Origin: CAJBVG01 sp943372995
GTDB lineage: Bacteria > Bacteroidota > Bacteroidia > Sphingobacteriales > Sphingobacteriaceae
Assembly (NCBI GenBank): GCA_943372995.1
Contig: CALSAQ010000004.1
Location: forward strand, 124,001 to 188,000
Direction of reading: 5' to 3'
Length of the DNA: 64,000 nt
Positions 1-9,222 of the stretch are shown here, one piece after another. The notes under the pieces were generated by a model. The model did no database searches. It was not told the origin of the DNA and was given only the letters and a program-made list of their open reading frames with translations. Within the stretch, counting starts at the first letter, position 1. Each line of letters opens with the position of its first letter. Both the position numbers and the translations under genes were made by a program.

Positions 1-2798
1 GGCATTACTGTTTTCCCATTTAATTTACCATCCCAAGAATAAGAATTGATATTAGATTCAGAATGGATTATTTTACCCCATCTATCATATACTTTGAACT
101 GTTTTAACTTACATGGGTTGTTGGTAGTATTTTCTATTATGAAAATATCATTATTACCATCGTTGTTTGGAGAAAATACTTCGGGAATATAAATGCCCCC
201 ATTAGCATTTTCTTTTACAAAAGGTACAGTTACTAATGTAGAGTCAACACAATCGGTATTAGGATTTGTATATAACTTTACTTCATATTCGCCAGTAACT
301 GGGAATGTATAAACTAAGGTCTTTTCTGTACTTGTAAATCCATTGTCGAGTACCCAGAGAACAGTGTTACTTTCATTTTTTGATTGAAGTACTACATTTT
401 GTAAGCAAGGATCGTTTAATGATTCAACAATAGCAGGTGTAAAATCAGGAACGTTTAATATAAGTGTATCTAAACCTTTGTTACAATTTTCGTCGGTAAT
501 ACTCACGTAAATTGTATAAAGACCACCTTTAGTAAATTGATGAACAAAACTTTTTTCATCATAAGACACAGTATTAGTACCTTCTTTAAATTCCCAATAA
601 TAATCGGCATTGGGCATTAAATTTTCAACATCAAATGAGAATGGTTTATTGGCACATTCTCCAGAAGCTGAAATGGTTGTACTTACAGGTCTGTAATCTA
701 TAACATTTACCACGATAGTATCGGTGTCGGAATTGCATTCAAATTCTGTTATAACTGTGCATACATATGTGCCAGCAGTAGAATAGATATGTTCAGCATC
801 TATACCAACAAAAGTATTATTTGTTGAAAATGGGTCACCAAAATTCCAAGTACAAACATCAGGTATATTATTTGCGAGTATACCAAAAGCAACTGGGTAG
901 TTTTTGCAATATGAACTTGCAATATTGTCAATTTCTACTTCTTCCCTTTCATTTATGGTTACAATTATGCTATCAGTTCTGGAACCACAAATTGTTTTAG
1001 AAAAAAGTTTAATGTTATACGTTCCAGGTTTGTTAAAAGTAAAATAGGGTTCTTCTAGATTTGAGGTATCGTTTGTTAATAGTGGGTCTCCAAAGTCCCA
1101 ATGGTAATTTATAATATTATCAGAGCTGTAGTCGACGCCAAATAGAATTGGTTTACCAATGCAATATCCTTCTTTTTTTAATCCAACAGAATATGGCTTT
1201 GTATTTACAATTTCAATTACAATGGAATCAGTATCAGAATTACATTCGAAATGAGTAATTAAGTAAACATTAAATGTGCCAAGAGTATCGAATTTGAAAG
1301 AAGGTTCTGAGATTAAACTTGTACCCAAAGTATCTCCAAAAATCCACTCGAATGAAATGGGTTCAATTGAAGAATTTGATTTAAACAAAACAAACTCATT
1401 TCTGCAATAGGTTTTATTATCTAAATCAATTAAAGAGGTATCTCCCTTATCACTACAGTTTTTAAGTAACCTGAGCCCGAATGGTTCTATTAGAGCGTTG
1501 AAAGTTGTTTGATTACCAGCATTGTTAAAAATAAAAGATTGAATTCTATTTGGGAAATTAATGCTTTCTTCTTCAAATATTATCGGTTTGAAAAAATCAC
1601 AACAACTGAATTTAAAACTATCAGTTTTTAATATGCCTATATTTGATTCTCCTTTTTCTGAAAAGAAAGATGTACTAAAAGTAATTAATAATTCATTGTT
1701 AATTGAAGACTCTAGAGAATTCAAACTATTTACTTTTGTTTGCTTTGTGGATTCCAAAGTGAATAATAAGTTCCCATCTAAGTCGAGCTTTGAGATAAAA
1801 AATTTAGGACCAACTACAGCACTATCCTTTACAGGTATAGTGTCGATTATGCCTAAGATATATAGATGGTCTTGTATTTTTGTCATCGAATATCCTGTCT
1901 CATTAGTCTTATTACCATATAGTTTTGTAAACTGGATATTGAAGTCAAAATCCAATTTTGACAATAGGATATCATATCCACCAGCACCATCAGAGTAGGT
2001 TCCTCCTAATAAATAAAATCCATCGTTCATTACATAAAGACCGTATGCTCCTTCACTCTGCATACCCCCATAGAGTTTTGAATTAAAATCGTTAAGATTT
2101 TCGTCAAATTTTGTCAAGTAAACATCCATTTCTACTTGCCAAATCTTTGAGCCTAATACAATAAGTTGAGCATCGGGCAATTCTTTTATGTTATTGAAGT
2201 AATCGGAACCAAAACTACCACTAATTTTAGAGCTAACTAAGTTTCCATTATTGTCAATTTTTAGAATATAGGAATCTCTATCAGACAATGTGTTTCCGGA
2301 TCTAGAACCATATCCTACAATGTAGTAATTCCCATTAGAATGCTGTATAGCTGATTCACAAACATCATTAAAGTTTCTAAAAGTTTTTCCTCTCCATATT
2401 TCATTCAAATCATAGTCAAGCTTCATCCAATATATATCTGTTTCACTAGCTTGTGTAGAATCTGAAACTCCACAAATAAATATATTGTTGTCTTTGGTCA
2501 ATAAAACTTTTTTGATGTTTTGAGCGCCAGTAATAGCAATTTCTTTCAATATATTTCCATCCCCATCAGTTTTTATTAATACCCCTTTTTTTTCAATAGA
2601 TTCAGAGGCGATTATTAGATCGCCACTAGGAAGTTCAACAATTGATTGACTCAATAGGGAGCTGTTTTTTTTATTTACAATTTTAAGCCAGTTGTCTGCA
2701 ACACCAATATTTGAATAGGCTAGTAGAGAAAAAAATACAATATACGCGGCTTTTATGGCCTGTATTTTATTGCTTTTGTATTTTAATCCTACATTCAT
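1..2798 (-). CDS. Secreted beta-propeller/PKD protein with type IX secretion C-terminal domain (3' end cut by window)
   Basis: The frame is open from the ATG at 2798 to the window edge (932 codons, no stop on a row-by-row check). The N-terminus has a basic stretch and a hydrophobic segment (about residues 13-33) that reads as a signal peptide. Residues 40-440 are repetitive, with phrases such as YSDGAGGYDILLSKLD that suggest beta-propeller repeats. About five PKD-like repeats follow, with WIFGD, WDFGD, WNFGD, WEFKE and VLWVLDN cores near residues 486, 566, 651, 736 and 814. The visible end (PEVFSPNNDGNNDIF, VYDRWGKIIH, WDGKLNGK) is the gliding-motility-associated C-terminal domain, a type B type IX secretion signal; roughly 20-25 residues lie outside the window. 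It is probably an extracellular or surface-attached adhesin-like protein. Its specific ligand cannot be read from the sequence. Confidence 0.9.
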   Translation of the reverse strand, partial: MNVGLKYKSNKIQAIKAAYIVFFSLLAYSNIGVADNWLKIVNKKNSSLLSQSIVELPSGDLIIASESIEKKGVLIKTDGDGNILKEIAITGAQNIKKVLLTKDNNIFICGVSDSTQASETDIYWMKLDYDLNEIWRGKTFRNFNDVCESAIQHSNGNYYIVGYGSRSGNTLSDRDSYILKIDNNGNLVSSKISGSFGSDYFNNIKELPDAQLIVLGSKIWQVEMDVYLTKFDENLNDFNSKLYGGMQSEGAYGLYVMNDGFYLLGGTYSDGAGGYDILLSKLDFDFNIQFTKLYGNKTNETGYSMTKIQDHLYILGIIDTIPVKDSAVVGPKFFISKLDLDGNLLFTLESTKQTKVNSLNSLESSINNELLITFSTSFFSEKGESNIGILKTDSFKFSCCDFFKPIIFEEESINFPNRIQSFIFNNAGNQTTFNALIEPFGLRLLKNCSDKGDTSLIDLDNKTYCRNEFVLFKSNSSIEPISFEWIFGDTLGTSLISEPSFKFDTLGTFNVYLITHFECNSDTDSIVIEIVNTKPYSVGLKKEGYCIGKPILFGVDYSSDNIINYHWDFGDPLLTNDTSNLEEPYFTFNKPGTYNIKLFSKTICGSRTDSIIVTINEREEVEIDNIASSYCKNYPVAFGILANNIPDVCTWNFGDPFSTNNTFVGIDAEHIYSTAGTYVCTVITEFECNSDTDTIVVNVIDYRPVSTTISASGECANKPFSFDVENLMPNADYYWEFKEGTNTVSYDEKSFVHQFTKGGLYTIYVSITDENCNKGLDTLILNVPDFTPAIVESLNDPCLQNVVLQSKNESNTVLWVLDNGFTSTEKTLVYTFPVTGEYEVKLYTNPNTDCVDSTLVTVPFVKENANGGIYIPEVFSPNNDGNNDIFIIENTTNNPCKLKQFKVYDRWGKIIHSESNINSYSWDGKLNGKTVM

Positions 2799-2882
2799 GG
2801 GTTCGTTTGTAATAATTATGATACAATATAGTTTGATTTTTGCTCAAGATTGTAATGTAATTGTAAAAATGGATGTTTGAAC

Positions 2883-4109
2883 TTAATTAGCGTTATATAG
2901 TTCAACGTATTGATTCGAAACATTACTTGAATCGAATTTAATAAGGGCAGTCTGCCGAGCTTGTTCTGATAAATTATTATCTAGGCAGAATAAAATACCT
3001 TTAGATAGATCAAAACTGTCTTTTGGTAAAGCTAGGTATCCATTATCTTTATGGCTAATCATATCGGGCATTCCTCCAATATTGAATGCTGCAACAGGTG
3101 TGCCACAAGCTAAAGACTCAATAACAGTATTTGGTAAATTATCTTGTAAGGATGGCGCAACAAATACATCAGCAGCAGAATATGCCATCGCAATCTTATC
3201 TATATCACTAAGCCTTCCTGTATAATGTATTTTTGTTTCGAAGTGTTTTATATCAGAATTTCTTCCTATGGCAAGAACTTCATGTGTTTCTTTCCAATTA
3301 GGTACAGAAGTTTCTAGTTCAAGAATACTTTTTTTGAAGTATTCAAACCCTTTACGAACGTCCTCAATATTCATAGAAACAAATAAGATAACTTTTTTGC
3401 TTTCATTTATACCAAAAGATTTTTTAGCAATATTTTTATCTATTGGTTTAAATAAGTTAAAGTTGATGTTATAAGGGATTACTTGGATAGGGTTTAATTT
3501 TAACAAACTACTTTGTCTTGCTTCATTAGCAAGCCAGTTGCTAGGAGTTACAATATGTAGTTTGTTGCTAAATATTCGTTTTTTTCTATCAAAAATTATT
3601 TTACTAAAATCAATTATAGAAGTATTATTAAGTTGAGGACAGTTATTGCATGCGGTTTCAAATTTTCTGCAATCTACATTATAATGACACCCTCCAGTAA
3701 ATGCCCACATATCATGTAGTGTCCAAACAATTTTTTTATTTAATTCTTGAAGTTTTTTTAATACAGATAGTTTTAAAAAGGAATTTTGTACCCAATGTAT
3801 ATGTATAATATCTGCTTCTAATACTAATGGATGCTTATGCAATGCAGGCCCAAACCATGGTAGAGAGAAGTCGACATTTTTCTTTTTAAAGAATCGAAGG
3901 ATGAATAGTTCGACAAAGAAAAAAAACAGATTAATTTTTTTTCTGATTTTTGAAGAGCTAAACTCAAAAACGCTTGGATCGCTCGAACTTTTTTGCCTTA
4001 CAAGCATTTTAGAATCGTGACCATTCTCAAGTAAAGCTTCATGCAATCGATGACATGCCACAGCGGCACCACCTTTCATTTCTGCTGTATTGATAATAAG
4101 AATCTTCAT
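2883..4109 (-). CDS. Glycosyltransferase family 4
   Basis: A 408-residue GT-B-fold enzyme expected to transfer a sugar from a nucleotide donor to a lipid-linked glycan on the cytoplasmic face. The N-terminal domain starts MKILIINTAEMKGGAAVACH, with the GG loop of GT4 acceptor domains. The donor domain begins near residue 235 (KVILFVSMN), and its signature DNLPNTVIESLACGTPV carries a D-x7-E pair in place of the usual E-x7-E. A four-cysteine patch after HDMWAFTGG (spacing C-x5-C-x6-C-x2-C) is typical, as I recall it, of a WcaC-like subgroup and may bind metal. The start abuts the FkbM gene (stop and start share base 4109), so the two are translationally coupled. Donor and acceptor are unknown. 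Confidence 0.88.
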   Translation of the reverse strand: MKILIINTAEMKGGAAVACHRLHEALLENGHDSKMLVRQKSSSDPSVFEFSSSKIRKKINLFFFFVELFILRFFKKKNVDFSLPWFGPALHKHPLVLEADIIHIHWVQNSFLKLSVLKKLQELNKKIVWTLHDMWAFTGGCHYNVDCRKFETACNNCPQLNNTSIIDFSKIIFDRKKRIFSNKLHIVTPSNWLANEARQSSLLKLNPIQVIPYNINFNLFKPIDKNIAKKSFGINESKKVILFVSMNIEDVRKGFEYFKKSILELETSVPNWKETHEVLAIGRNSDIKHFETKIHYTGRLSDIDKIAMAYSAADVFVAPSLQDNLPNTVIESLACGTPVAAFNIGGMPDMISHKDNGYLALPKDSFDLSKGILFCLDNNLSEQARQTALIKFDSSNVSNQYVELYNAN

Positions 4110-4903
4110 TATTTACGGTAAGCATAAATGTTTAATTGTAAATCATACATTCTGTCTTTATGCAAATTTACAAAGGGTGATGGCCTTTTATTTTCAGTTT
4201 TTATGTAATAATGAAAACCAGAGCGACTGAGTACATCTAGTAGTGTATTTAGTTTTTGTTCGTCGGCATAGCTGCTATGATATTCTAAAAATAAGGTGTT
4301 TACTTTTTTGAGTACATCAGAGCAATGCGGTATTACAGTGTTTTCAGCGCCTTCAATATCAATTTTTAAAAAGTCTATGGTTTCAAATCGGTTAATATAT
4401 TCAGCAAGATCTAAAGAGTCAATTTTTAGTTCTCCGTTCCCAATACTTCCACTATCTGAACCTTCAGACGAAAAGGTTACCCCATTATTATGAATCCATG
4501 CAGCTTTAGGAATTATTGTTGCATGTACATGGTTTACTTCTAAATTTGAGCTTAATATTTTTGCAATTTCTGGATCTGCCTCTATGCAATGAATTTCTGC
4601 ATTAGGATAAATTTTTGAATAGTATAATGCACTTAACCCAATATTTGAGCCACAATCTATAATTACTGGTTTCGTATTATTAGTGTTAAATAGATAAGAT
4701 TGATCGACGAAAATTTCCTTGTATTGCCAAATAAATGATAACGCATCAGGAACTCTTAGTTTAAATCCAGATACATTAACTTTTATTTCAGAATACCTTC
4801 TCTTGTCTCCATACAGAAATAAAAGCTTATAAAAACTTCTATACGAACGAGAACTTAAGAAATAGTATAAATTCCTAAAACAAACCTCTAAAAACAGTTT
4901 CAT
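4109..4903 (-). CDS. FkbM family methyltransferase
   Basis: A SAM-dependent methyltransferase of the FkbM type, probably O-methylating a sugar of the locus. SAM-binding motif I is IIDCGSNIGLSALYY, followed by the acidic IHCIEADPE. The conserved IDFLKIDIEGAE motif is present near the middle. I chose the ATG at 4903 (264 aa), although the frame is open to 4951. A good TAnnTTTG minus-7 element lies at 4911-4918, so a transcript would start only a few bases before 4903 and could not include 4951. The downstream glycosyltransferase overlaps by one base. It is divergent from the acyltransferase at 4981. Confidence 0.87.
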   Translation of the reverse strand: MKLFLEVCFRNLYYFLSSRSYRSFYKLLFLYGDKRRYSEIKVNVSGFKLRVPDALSFIWQYKEIFVDQSYLFNTNNTKPVIIDCGSNIGLSALYYSKIYPNAEIHCIEADPEIAKILSSNLEVNHVHATIIPKAAWIHNNGVTFSSEGSDSGSIGNGELKIDSLDLAEYINRFETIDFLKIDIEGAENTVIPHCSDVLKKVNTLFLEYHSSYADEQKLNTLLDVLSRSGFHYYIKTENKRPSPFVNLHKDRMYDLQLNIYAYRK

Positions 4904-4910
4904 AGTAGTG

Positions 4911-4918
4911 CAAAAGTA
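4911..4918 (-). promoter_or_regulatory. Bacteroidota minus-7 element for the 4903-2883 operon
   Basis: TACTTTTG on the minus strand matches TAnnTTTG exactly. No convincing TTTG minus-33 box is seen at the normal spacing. The predicted transcript start falls within a few bases of the ATG at 4903, so the message would be nearly leaderless. Confidence 0.5.
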
Positions 4919-4958
4919 GCTTAAATATGCATATATTATAAATAATAGCAAATTCTTC

Positions 4959-4966
4959 TATTTTTG
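4959..4966 (+). promoter_or_regulatory. Bacteroidota minus-7 element for the 4981 acyltransferase operon
   Basis: TATTTTTG matches TAnnTTTG and lies 14 bases before the ATG at 4981. The minus-33 position is AT-rich without a clear TTG. With the minus-strand element at 4911-4918 it makes a compact divergent promoter region. Confidence 0.45.
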
Positions 4967-4980
4967 TCTTATAACGAACT

Positions 4981-5589
4981 ATGCGAAAAATCATACACAT
5001 TATTAATCGGTTAGGTTTTTTGGGAATTCCCATAAAGGTGTTGCTTAACATTTTGGCTGCAGCATGGTCAATAGCTAAAAATGCCTGGTATGAACAGAAA
5101 TATGATTGTCATATTCACTACAAAGCATTATTACTTATACAGGATTCTTCAAAATTCAAATTGTCTGAAGGTGTGTTTATCGGTGCAAATACCTGTTTAT
5201 TATGTATGGATGACCCTAAAGGGCAACGCGGGATATCAAAATTAAGCATAGGAAAAGGAACTTCAATAGGTGAGATGAATAACATTAGAGCGGCTGGAGG
5301 GGAAATTAGTATCGGTGAAAAATGTATTTTTTCTCAATACATTACTATTGTCGCAGCGAATCATCTTATTTCAAAAGAGAAGTACATGATCGATCAAGCT
5401 TGGGATACAAACAAGAATAAAGTGGTAATAGGTGACGATGTTTGGATTGGTAGTCATGCTCAAATTATGCCCGGAGTTACCATAGGGAATGGAGCAATTA
5501 TAGCGGCTGGGGCTACTGTTACTAAAGATGTAGAACCATATTCGATAATGGTTGGCTCACCTGCAAGATTATTACGATATAGAGAATAA
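4981..5589 (+). CDS. Hexapeptide-repeat acyltransferase (LbH fold)
   Basis: A 202-residue left-handed beta-helix acyltransferase, probably acetylating a sugar hydroxyl in the surface glycan. Hexapeptide repeats such as IGKGTSIGEMNNI and VVIGDDVWIGSHAQIMPGVT are clear. The C-terminal NGAIIAAGATVTKDVEPYSI followed by VGSPARLLR is the standard acetyl-CoA-site signature of the WcaF/maltose acetyltransferase group. The first 35 residues are hydrophobic and basic and may associate with the membrane. The stop TAA shares its last base with the next ATG (5589), which implies coupling to the following glycosyltransferase. The acyl group and target sugar are not known. Confidence 0.86.
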   Translation: MRKIIHIINRLGFLGIPIKVLLNILAAAWSIAKNAWYEQKYDCHIHYKALLLIQDSSKFKLSEGVFIGANTCLLCMDDPKGQRGISKLSIGKGTSIGEMNNIRAAGGEISIGEKCIFSQYITIVAANHLISKEKYMIDQAWDTNKNKVVIGDDVWIGSHAQIMPGVTIGNGAIIAAGATVTKDVEPYSIMVGSPARLLRYRE

Positions 5590-6821
5590 TGGAAGAGCCG
5601 AAGAAATTAAAAATTGCTTTAATTGTTAAATGGTATTCGGAAAAAGTAGGCTATGCCCCTAATTGTTTATCCCGTGCTTTTTTAGAACAAGGACACGAAG
5701 TACATGTTTTCACAACAAAGTATCAAACATATTTTAGTCACCCCAATTACAAAGAAATATATCAAAAATATTTAGGACCGAACATCCTTAAAGAGGGAGA
5801 ATATAATGAGAATGGTGTTATTATTCATCGGTTACCTTCTTGGCGATTTGGAAATATTATTTGGATAAATAGTATTTGGAGAACATTAAAAAAAGTAAAT
5901 CCTGATGTTGTTCAGTCCTTCGATATAAACGAACCTCATACTGTGAAATTAGCTTTGTTTGCTAGGTTCTTCAAGTATAAGCTCTTCACTGCTAATCATT
6001 TTATTATTATTTCATTTAGATTACTTGGAGGTTGGAAGAAACTCGATTTTAAGAAGCGTTGGTATATACGACTCATGTTTTGGTTGCCAGGGTTTATTAT
6101 TAAACAGGTTTCAAAGAAATGCTATGCTGTAACAAAAGATGCTAAAGCTCTTGCCATAAAATTTTTCGGATTTAAAGCTAAACAAGTAGAAGTGTCTACT
6201 TTAGGGGTAGATACAAATTTGTATTATCCTTTAAATGAAAACACACAAGTCAGAAGAAAAGAAATTCGTACTCGCCTAGGTTTTCAGGAAGATGAACTTG
6301 TATGTGTTTTTAGTGGAAAGATTACCCAGGAAAAAAATCCGTTGGTTTTGGCAGATGCCATAGAAAAATTGCGTAATCAAGGTAAAAAGTGTTCGGCTTT
6401 ATTCATTGGTTCTGGGGAGCTCAAAGAGGAATTAAAGAAGAGAGATTTTTGTACAGTACTCGATTTTGTTCCTTCACAAGAATTAGCTGATTATTACCGA
6501 GCGTCAGATATTGCCGTATGGCCACGTTCTGTTACCACTAGTATTCTGGACGCAGCAGCATGTGGTTTGCCAGTTGTCGTTTCTGATCAAGTTTTTGCGT
6601 ATACCCTTTATACTGAACAAGAGGTGGAATATCAGCTTCAACCTAACATATTAGCTTATAAGTATTTGACTAATAATATAGAGGATTTGTCTCTTAAAAT
6701 CGCTGCATTAGAACATGCAGATATTCGCAAAAAAATTGGAGAAATTGTACAAAAACGTGTAGAAGAGCAGTCTTCATGGAAAGCAATAGCCTTAAAAAGG
6801 GTCCACGATTACCAAATGTAG
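5589..6821 (+). CDS. Glycosyltransferase family 4
   Basis: A 410-residue GT-B glycosyltransferase. The N-terminal domain has KIALIVKWYSEKVGYAPNCL, a GT4-like acceptor domain. The C-terminal donor domain starts near residue 228 (VCVFSGKITQEKNPLVLADA) and holds ASDIAVWPRSVTTSILDAAA followed by CGLPVVVSD, in the position of the EX7E segment but lacking the first glutamate. It overlaps the acyltransferase by one base and is followed after 54 bases by a flippase. It presumably adds a residue of the first glycan's repeat unit. Donor sugar unknown. Confidence 0.86.
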   Translation: MEEPKKLKIALIVKWYSEKVGYAPNCLSRAFLEQGHEVHVFTTKYQTYFSHPNYKEIYQKYLGPNILKEGEYNENGVIIHRLPSWRFGNIIWINSIWRTLKKVNPDVVQSFDINEPHTVKLALFARFFKYKLFTANHFIIISFRLLGGWKKLDFKKRWYIRLMFWLPGFIIKQVSKKCYAVTKDAKALAIKFFGFKAKQVEVSTLGVDTNLYYPLNENTQVRRKEIRTRLGFQEDELVCVFSGKITQEKNPLVLADAIEKLRNQGKKCSALFIGSGELKEELKKRDFCTVLDFVPSQELADYYRASDIAVWPRSVTTSILDAAACGLPVVVSDQVFAYTLYTEQEVEYQLQPNILAYKYLTNNIEDLSLKIAALEHADIRKKIGEIVQKRVEEQSSWKAIALKRVHDYQM

Positions 6822-6875
6822 TTTTTAGTACTAACATACAGGCAAATTCAGTATTTTAGGCCTTTAATTTTAACA

Positions 6876-8381
6876 ATGGGAATAGTAAAACGCCAAGGGA
6901 TAAAAGCTTCTATCTTAGTATATCTTGGTTTTGTATTAGGTGCGATTAATTTATTGGTTTTTTTCCCAATTTTTTTTTCTGAAGAACAGCTTGGGCTAAC
7001 AAGAGTATTAACTAGTACAACCTTAACTTTTGCTCAGTTATGCCTATTGGGTTTACCAGCAGTAATGCTAAAATTCTATCCTTACTACAGAGATCACGCA
7101 AAAAAGAATGATGATTTACTATTTTGGATTTCATTATTTGCATTTGTAGGTTTTATTGTAGTTACATCTATCACTTGGTTTTTTTACCCAAAAATAGTTG
7201 CTTATTTTTCTCAAAAATCTCCATTACTCAGTGAGTATTTTTACCTAACCTTAGTAGGAGGATTCTTTTTAGTTGTATATACTATTTTTGAAACCTATTC
7301 CAGATCAAATTTAAGAAGTGTTTTACCGATATTTTTGAGAGAAGTTGGGTTAAGAGTATTTACGCTTGTTTTAATTCTATTGTATTACTTTGGAATTATA
7401 GATTTTAAGCTTTTTATAATATACTTTAGCTTTTATTTTTTGATCGCTACCATAGTACTTATAGTTGATCTTGTTACCAATACTGAAATTTCATTTAGAA
7501 CAACGGCTTCCAAAGTAACAAAAAGAATTAAAGGGAAGATGTTTATGTATGGTTCATTTATATATGGTGGTGGGCTATTCGCGATTATTGCAGATAACAT
7601 TGATACAATATTAATTGCAGGTATAGCAGGATTAAAAAGTACTGGAATTTTCACTATCGCAAGCTATATTGTAACTATCTTACAAGTTCCTCAACGTACA
7701 ATATCTTCTATTACCACCCCTATATTATCAAAATCGTGGAAAGATAAAGATTATGCCAATATTCAATATCTATATGAAAAAACGTCTTTGAATCAATTAA
7801 TAATTGGAATTGCAATTTTCCTGACAATTTGGTTAAATATCGATCAATTATTCAGTTTTCTACCATCAGCTTATAGCGAAGGGAAATATGTAATATTAGT
7901 TTTATGTATTACCAGACTTATAGATTTAGGTACAGGAGTCAATGGAGAAATTTTAATTACTTCAAATTTTTGGAGATTCAATTTTATAGCGCATGTATTA
8001 CTTATAAGTCTGTCGATACCGATTAATTATTTCCTAATATTAAAATATGGTATTATTGGGTCTGCATATTCCAATTTAATTGCATATACATTATATAACT
8101 CTACTCGTTTCTTTTTTATTTACAGAAAATATAATATGCAGCCACTTACAATGAATACATTATATGTACTGTTGTTGGCATTTTCTACTTATTTTATATC
8201 GATATTATTAGTTAATTTCGATAATGTTTATTTGCATATTGCGATTAATATGCTTGTTGTGCTTATAGGATTTATCTTCCCAATTATATATTTTAATATT
8301 TCAAGTGATTTGAAATTGTTATACAATCAATTATTAAGTAGAGCAAACCTTTTTTTAAAACAAAACAATAAAAATGTTTAA
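6876..8381 (+). CDS. Wzx-like polysaccharide flippase (first locus)
   Basis: A 501-residue polytopic inner-membrane protein with about 12-14 hydrophobic segments, of the polysaccharide-transporter (MOP/Wzx) superfamily. It would flip an undecaprenyl-linked oligosaccharide to the periplasm. The opening MGIVKRQGIKASILVYLGF and a cytoplasmic-loop/TM alternation typical of O-antigen flippases support the call. It sits inside a run of glycan genes and its end overlaps the next methyltransferase start by 8 bases (8374-8381). No Wzy-type polymerase is recognisable in this first locus, so the exported unit may be a single oligosaccharide or the polymerase lies elsewhere. Confidence 0.87.
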   Translation: MGIVKRQGIKASILVYLGFVLGAINLLVFFPIFFSEEQLGLTRVLTSTTLTFAQLCLLGLPAVMLKFYPYYRDHAKKNDDLLFWISLFAFVGFIVVTSITWFFYPKIVAYFSQKSPLLSEYFYLTLVGGFFLVVYTIFETYSRSNLRSVLPIFLREVGLRVFTLVLILLYYFGIIDFKLFIIYFSFYFLIATIVLIVDLVTNTEISFRTTASKVTKRIKGKMFMYGSFIYGGGLFAIIADNIDTILIAGIAGLKSTGIFTIASYIVTILQVPQRTISSITTPILSKSWKDKDYANIQYLYEKTSLNQLIIGIAIFLTIWLNIDQLFSFLPSAYSEGKYVILVLCITRLIDLGTGVNGEILITSNFWRFNFIAHVLLISLSIPINYFLILKYGIIGSAYSNLIAYTLYNSTRFFFIYRKYNMQPLTMNTLYVLLLAFSTYFISILLVNFDNVYLHIAINMLVVLIGFIFPIIYFNISSDLKLLYNQLLSRANLFLKQNNKNV

Positions 8382-9222
8382 GTATAGAGTCAGAAAATTT
8401 TTATTTAAAATATTTGCAAATGCCTATAATTTCATAAATAAACTAAAAGGTAAAAAAATTAGTTATGATGAAATTATTGTCGCTTTTTTTACATTTTACA
8501 GAGTATTTGTAAAGAGTTATTATTATAAAATTGGAAATGATAAAGTGTATTATAATCCAATGAGGTCAGGGGTTGGATGGGTAGCTTTTTTTAACAAATC
8601 TTTCGAACAAGAAGAGTTGGATCAATGTAAAAAAATAATAAAAAATGATGATGTTATAATTGATATAGGCGCTAACATAGGGTCACACTCGCTCTATTTT
8701 TCTTCTTTAGCTCCTAATGGTATTGTATATAGCATCGAGCCATCTCGTATTACGTTTGAGTATTTATTGAAAAACATAAAATATAAAGAAAATATAATTC
8801 CATTAAGTGTTGCAGTAAGCAATTCAAACGAAATACTTAATTTTTATGAGTGTGATAACGATGTGATGAGTGGTTTGAAAAACACAAATAGAAGTAATAT
8901 TACTTACATAAATAAAGTTCCTGCAGTAAAAATGGATAATTTATGTGATTTGTTGAATATACAAAAACTTGATTTTGTTAAAATTGATGTTGAAGGTTTA
9001 GAAACAGAGGTAATACAAGGGTTTTTACAAACACTAAGTAAATTCAAACCGATAGTATTTTGCGAAATATATTCAGGAGAGAACTCAAATCCGGATTCTG
9101 ATAAAACAATCAATTTAATTGTTTCTTTAGGTTACAAGGCACATGTTTTAGTAGGTGATCAATTAGTTCCTTTTACAAAACATGATGATAGGTATCACAA
9201 TTATTTTTTTATTAGCCAATGA
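8374..9222 (+). CDS. FkbM family methyltransferase
   Basis: A 282-residue SAM-dependent methyltransferase. Motif I is VIIDIGANIGSHSLYFSSLA, the acidic ribose-binding residue follows in VYSIEPSRITFEY, and the FkbM signature is LDFVKIDVEGLETEVIQGF. About 80 residues precede the catalytic domain. The start overlaps the flippase by 8 bases and the stop overlaps the next gene by the ATGA arrangement. It is the first of two tandem FkbM genes that are clearly different in sequence, suggesting two methylation sites instead of a recent duplication. It most likely O-methylates sugar hydroxyls of the glycan made here. Confidence 0.86.
   Translation: MFKYRVRKFLFKIFANAYNFINKLKGKKISYDEIIVAFFTFYRVFVKSYYYKIGNDKVYYNPMRSGVGWVAFFNKSFEQEELDQCKKIIKNDDVIIDIGANIGSHSLYFSSLAPNGIVYSIEPSRITFEYLLKNIKYKENIIPLSVAVSNSNEILNFYECDNDVMSGLKNTNRSNITYINKVPAVKMDNLCDLLNIQKLDFVKIDVEGLETEVIQGFLQTLSKFKPIVFCEIYSGENSNPDSDKTINLIVSLGYKAHVLVGDQLVPFTKHDDRYHNYFFISQ

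Noticed and set aside
1561..1998. 145-codon plus-strand frame opposite the PKD protein gene
   Set aside because: The opposite strand has an uninterrupted 932-codon frame with signal peptide, PKD cores and a type IX C-terminal domain; the plus-strand translation has no domain and is a shadow.
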